From positions 1-46,596 of IMG/VR virus record IMGVR_UViG_3300045993_000225: 46,596 nucleotides of DNA. One strand, written 5' to 3'. The position numbers and the translations under genes are program-made. This DNA comes from a virus. Positions 44,901-46,596 of the stretch are shown here, one piece after another. Every line of letters begins with the position of its first letter. Within the stretch, counting starts at the first letter, position 1. The notes under the pieces were generated by a model that had not been told where the DNA came from, ran no database searches, and saw only the letters and a program-made list of their open reading frames with translations.

Positions 44901-45567
44901 GGCGGGCTCCGGGTTGACGTGTCATGCGGTCGGCAAGGCTCGAAACGACGCGTTGGAGGCGCGCAAGCGCAGCCGGTGGGCATGGGGTAGCGTTGTGGTC
45001 GCCCGCGATGGCTAGGGGCTGCGGCGGGACCGGCTCGCAGGTGCCGGCGGCGACCGTTGCCCAGGCGGCTTCCAGCGCGCGGGTCCAGCGGGACTTGAGC
45101 GCCGGGTAGGGCAGTCGGGTGACGTCGCCGCCCATTTCGCAAGCGGCCCAGTAGACGGCGGCGTGTGACCATGCGTCGGGCTTGCCGCGCTCGCGCAGCG
45201 CCATCTGCGCCGCGGCTTCGTAGAACGCCGTTTCGGGGTCCAGCGCCGGCCGGCACAGCATCAGGAATTCCGGCAGCGTCGGCGGCCAGCGCAGCGAGCG
45301 GCAGGCGGTTACGCCGCGGGAAATCTCGGCGGCGCTCAGTCCGCGCAGTTGGTCGCGCCAGACGGCGCGCATCGCCGGCAGCGACGCCGCGGACCATTGC
45401 ATCGCGAACTTGTCGCCGTAGAAGGCGAGCATGACTTCGAACAGTCCTTCGATGCCGGCCGGGATGCCGTCAGGGCGTGATGTCGATGACGTGGCCGCGG
45501 TTTGCGGGGCGGCCAGCGAGGTCTGCCGCGAACCGGCTCCGCTGCTGGTGTGGTGTGGTGCGTTCAT
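44881..45567 (-). CDS. Lambda P-like replication protein (helicase loader)
   Basis: 228 residues. After a disordered S/T/A-rich start (residues 1-35), IEGLFEVMLAFYGDKFAMQW, AVWRDQLRGLSAAEISRGVT and ACRSLRWPPTLPEFLMLCRP form the core of the replication protein P family, which binds host DnaB helicase and delivers it to the origin. RLPYPALKSRWTRALEAAW follows. The start carries the GGAGCAAAC leader and overlaps the O-like gene by 98 bases, so the disordered head is encoded inside its neighbour's 3' end. Family likely. Confidence 0.82.
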   Translation of the reverse strand: MNAPHHTSSGAGSRQTSLAAPQTAATSSTSRPDGIPAGIEGLFEVMLAFYGDKFAMQWSAASLPAMRAVWRDQLRGLSAAEISRGVTACRSLRWPPTLPEFLMLCRPALDPETAFYEAAAQMALRERGKPDAWSHAAVYWAACEMGGDVTRLPYPALKSRWTRALEAAWATVAAGTCEPVPPQPLAIAGDHNATPCPPAALARLQRVVSSLADRMTRQPGARHADDAV

Positions 45568-46177
45568 TCGGGTTTGCTCCGTAGGTTGATGACCCGGCCG
45601 TCGGCGCTCTGTCTTGCGCTCTGTTCAGCCAGTTGGCGAGAAACCGGACGTAGTCCGATTTGCGGTTCTTGGGATTGGCGGCCAGCCACACGGCGGCGCG
45701 CTTCACTTGCGCGACCACGTCGATGGCGGGGAACGCTTCTTGCCAGCGACCGATTTGGTCGCTTGATAGGCCGACAAAAAGCCCGCCATCGAAATCGAAG
45801 CTCACGCCCGCGCTTTCATGCTTTTTCTTCAATGACGGTTCAGTGATGGTTTGGGTGCAATGGGTTGCACCCCCTTGTGTCGCGTTTTGCACCCCCGCAA
45901 AAATTGCACCCCGCAACGCTTGCACCCCCACGAAGTACGTGTTGCACCCCTTCGGGCCGGTTCCAAGCGACACGGTTAGCTCGCCAAGGGCGCGCAGTTT
46001 GTCGACGGCGTACTGCACCGACCGTTCGCTGATCCGAGCCTTTTTCGCCAGCGTGGCGACCGCCGGGAAGGCGCGGCCGTCGTCGTCGGCAAAGTCCGCG
46101 ATGGCAAGCGCGGTCAGCAGCGTCGAGCCGTCAGCCTTGGAAAACTTCCAGACCAACGACGTGACGAAGATGCTCAC
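45470..46177 (-). CDS. O-like replication initiator (winged HTH)
   Basis: 235 residues from GTG 46177, sharing GTGA with the Cro-like stop. VWKFSKADGSTLLTALAIAD, FADDDGRAFPAVATLAKKAR and ISERSVQYAVDKLRALGELT form a winged HTH (HTH_36/DnaT-like) typical of O-type initiators. RISERSVQYAVDKL is the recognition region. The middle (about 90-120) is linker; the C-terminal part FVGLSSDQIGRWQEAFPAID contacts partners. It probably recognises an origin within its own gene; no obvious iterons are visible. A palindrome GCGACCGATTTGGTCGC (45745-45761) lies in the coding sequence. Confidence 0.78.
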   Translation of the reverse strand: MSIFVTSLVWKFSKADGSTLLTALAIADFADDDGRAFPAVATLAKKARISERSVQYAVDKLRALGELTVSLGTGPKGCNTYFVGVQALRGAIFAGVQNATQGGATHCTQTITEPSLKKKHESAGVSFDFDGGLFVGLSSDQIGRWQEAFPAIDVVAQVKRAAVWLAANPKNRKSDYVRFLANWLNRAQDRAPTAGSSTYGANPNERTTPHQQRSRFAADLAGRPANRGHVIDITP

Positions 46178-46464
46178 GCTGGCGCCCCTTGCTCCGCGGT
46201 GGCGGAGCGGCGGGCCGGCGGCGTCGCCTTGCGCAGCGCGGACAGCAAGCCGACCGACCCGGGGCGCAGCGATTCCAGGCTCAGTTCACCGCCCGACGCC
46301 TCGACCAGCGCCAGCGCCAGCGCCAGCGACGGCTTGCGCCCGTAGCACAACTGCTTGAAGTTGTTGAAGGTGCATCCGGCCTTAGCACAGACCGTTTCGA
46401 TGAACGCCTTGCTGTACTTTTGTCGGTAATGTTGTGGAGACATTGGTTGTTGCTTGTGGTTCAT
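46174..46464 (-). CDS. Cro/YdaS-like HTH regulator
   Basis: 96 residues from ATG 46464; in-frame alternatives are 46503 and 46443. FIETVCAKAGCTFNNFKQLC, then YGRKPSLALALALVEASGGE and LSLESLRPGS match the YdaS/Cro-type helix-turn-helix group. It heads the long leftward early operon and is divergent to the CI-like gene across the circular junction, the place of a Cro repressor. The polymorphic base 46470/20 lies just before its start. A weak GAAAG is the only ribosome-site candidate. Confidence 0.75.
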   Translation of the reverse strand: MNHKQQPMSPQHYRQKYSKAFIETVCAKAGCTFNNFKQLCYGRKPSLALALALVEASGGELSLESLRPGSVGLLSALRKATPPARRSATAEQGAPA

Positions 46465-46596
46465 TGGTGGAGCTTTCAATGGTTGACGCGAAAATGCTAC
46501 CATAAAGGGCGCATTCAGGAAGCCTTAAATGATGGTGAAATACACCACCAACGGGTCGACGGCGAACCCACACAACAAGGATGCGAATGGACAGCA
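46451..46596. repeat. Right copy of the terminal redundancy
   Basis: Repeats positions 1-146 with one difference (G at 46470 for T at 20). It contains the intergenic switch region and the first bases of the CI-like gene (from 46581 or 46587), which is therefore present as a second, truncated copy at the contig end rather than as another gene. Confidence 0.9.

Overview
The window reads as one complete temperate, siphovirus-like phage genome. Its first 146 bases recur at its end (46451-46596) with one mismatch, so the unit is about 46450 bp and the molecule or assembly is circular or circularly permuted. Base composition is GC-rich (estimated by eye at about two thirds; not computed). The gene families suggest a Gram-negative, high-GC host, probably in Pseudomonadota: lambda-type replication and recombination genes, a DUF2460/DUF2163/NlpC/J-like tail tip, a Mu-F-like head protein and a 3TM-type holin. 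A complete tyrosine integrase and a divergent pair of small HTH regulators across the circular junction support a temperate lifestyle. The exact host cannot be read from the sequence.

Layout. 1-850: control region, a small CI-like regulator and a self-contained 49-codon gene with its own promoter and terminator. 849-3918 (minus): accessory operon with an amidoligase, a small protein, a gamma-glutamylcyclotransferase-like protein, a one-helix membrane protein and a DUF932 protein. 4021-7900 (plus): tightly overlapped cassette of a small protein, a glycosyltransferase-like protein, a DPPW methyltransferase, an IbrA-like PP-loop protein, an IbrB-like ParB protein and a second ParB protein, running straight into the terminase genes. 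7897-12340: terminase, a tiny lipoprotein, portal and Mu-F-like head protein. 12343-18643: seven structural or fibre-like genes, including a lectin-like protein and a protein built from about 18 copies of a 20-residue repeat. 18709-24646: protease/scaffold, capsid, connectors, tail tube and frameshifted tail chaperone. 24643-34374: tape measure to tail tip. 34435-35297: lysis-type membrane proteins; no endolysin was recognised.

35277-36691 (minus) is a small-gene operon. 36692-36969 is a gene-free putative attP with a tRNA-5'-like segment. 36970-37974 is the integrase. 38091-46464 (minus) is the long early operon: Cro-like regulator, O-like and P-like replication proteins, HNH nuclease, DUF1064, ERF annealing protein, Gp157, HicA-like protein, SSB, NinB, several unknowns and a PrtN/AlpA-like HTH protein beside the integrase.

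The main unexplained signal is regulatory. An 11-bp palindrome, ACCGTTTCGGT, occurs at or within the core of several promoters on both strands. In four promoters it lies exactly two bases from the -10 hexamer. The four leftward promoters with this site also have a TAAGGGTTT-like box upstream. This looks like one phage regulator controlling a dispersed regulon. The best candidate new systems are the 4.0-7.9 kb nucleic-acid-modification-like cassette and the amidoligase/cyclotransferase operon.
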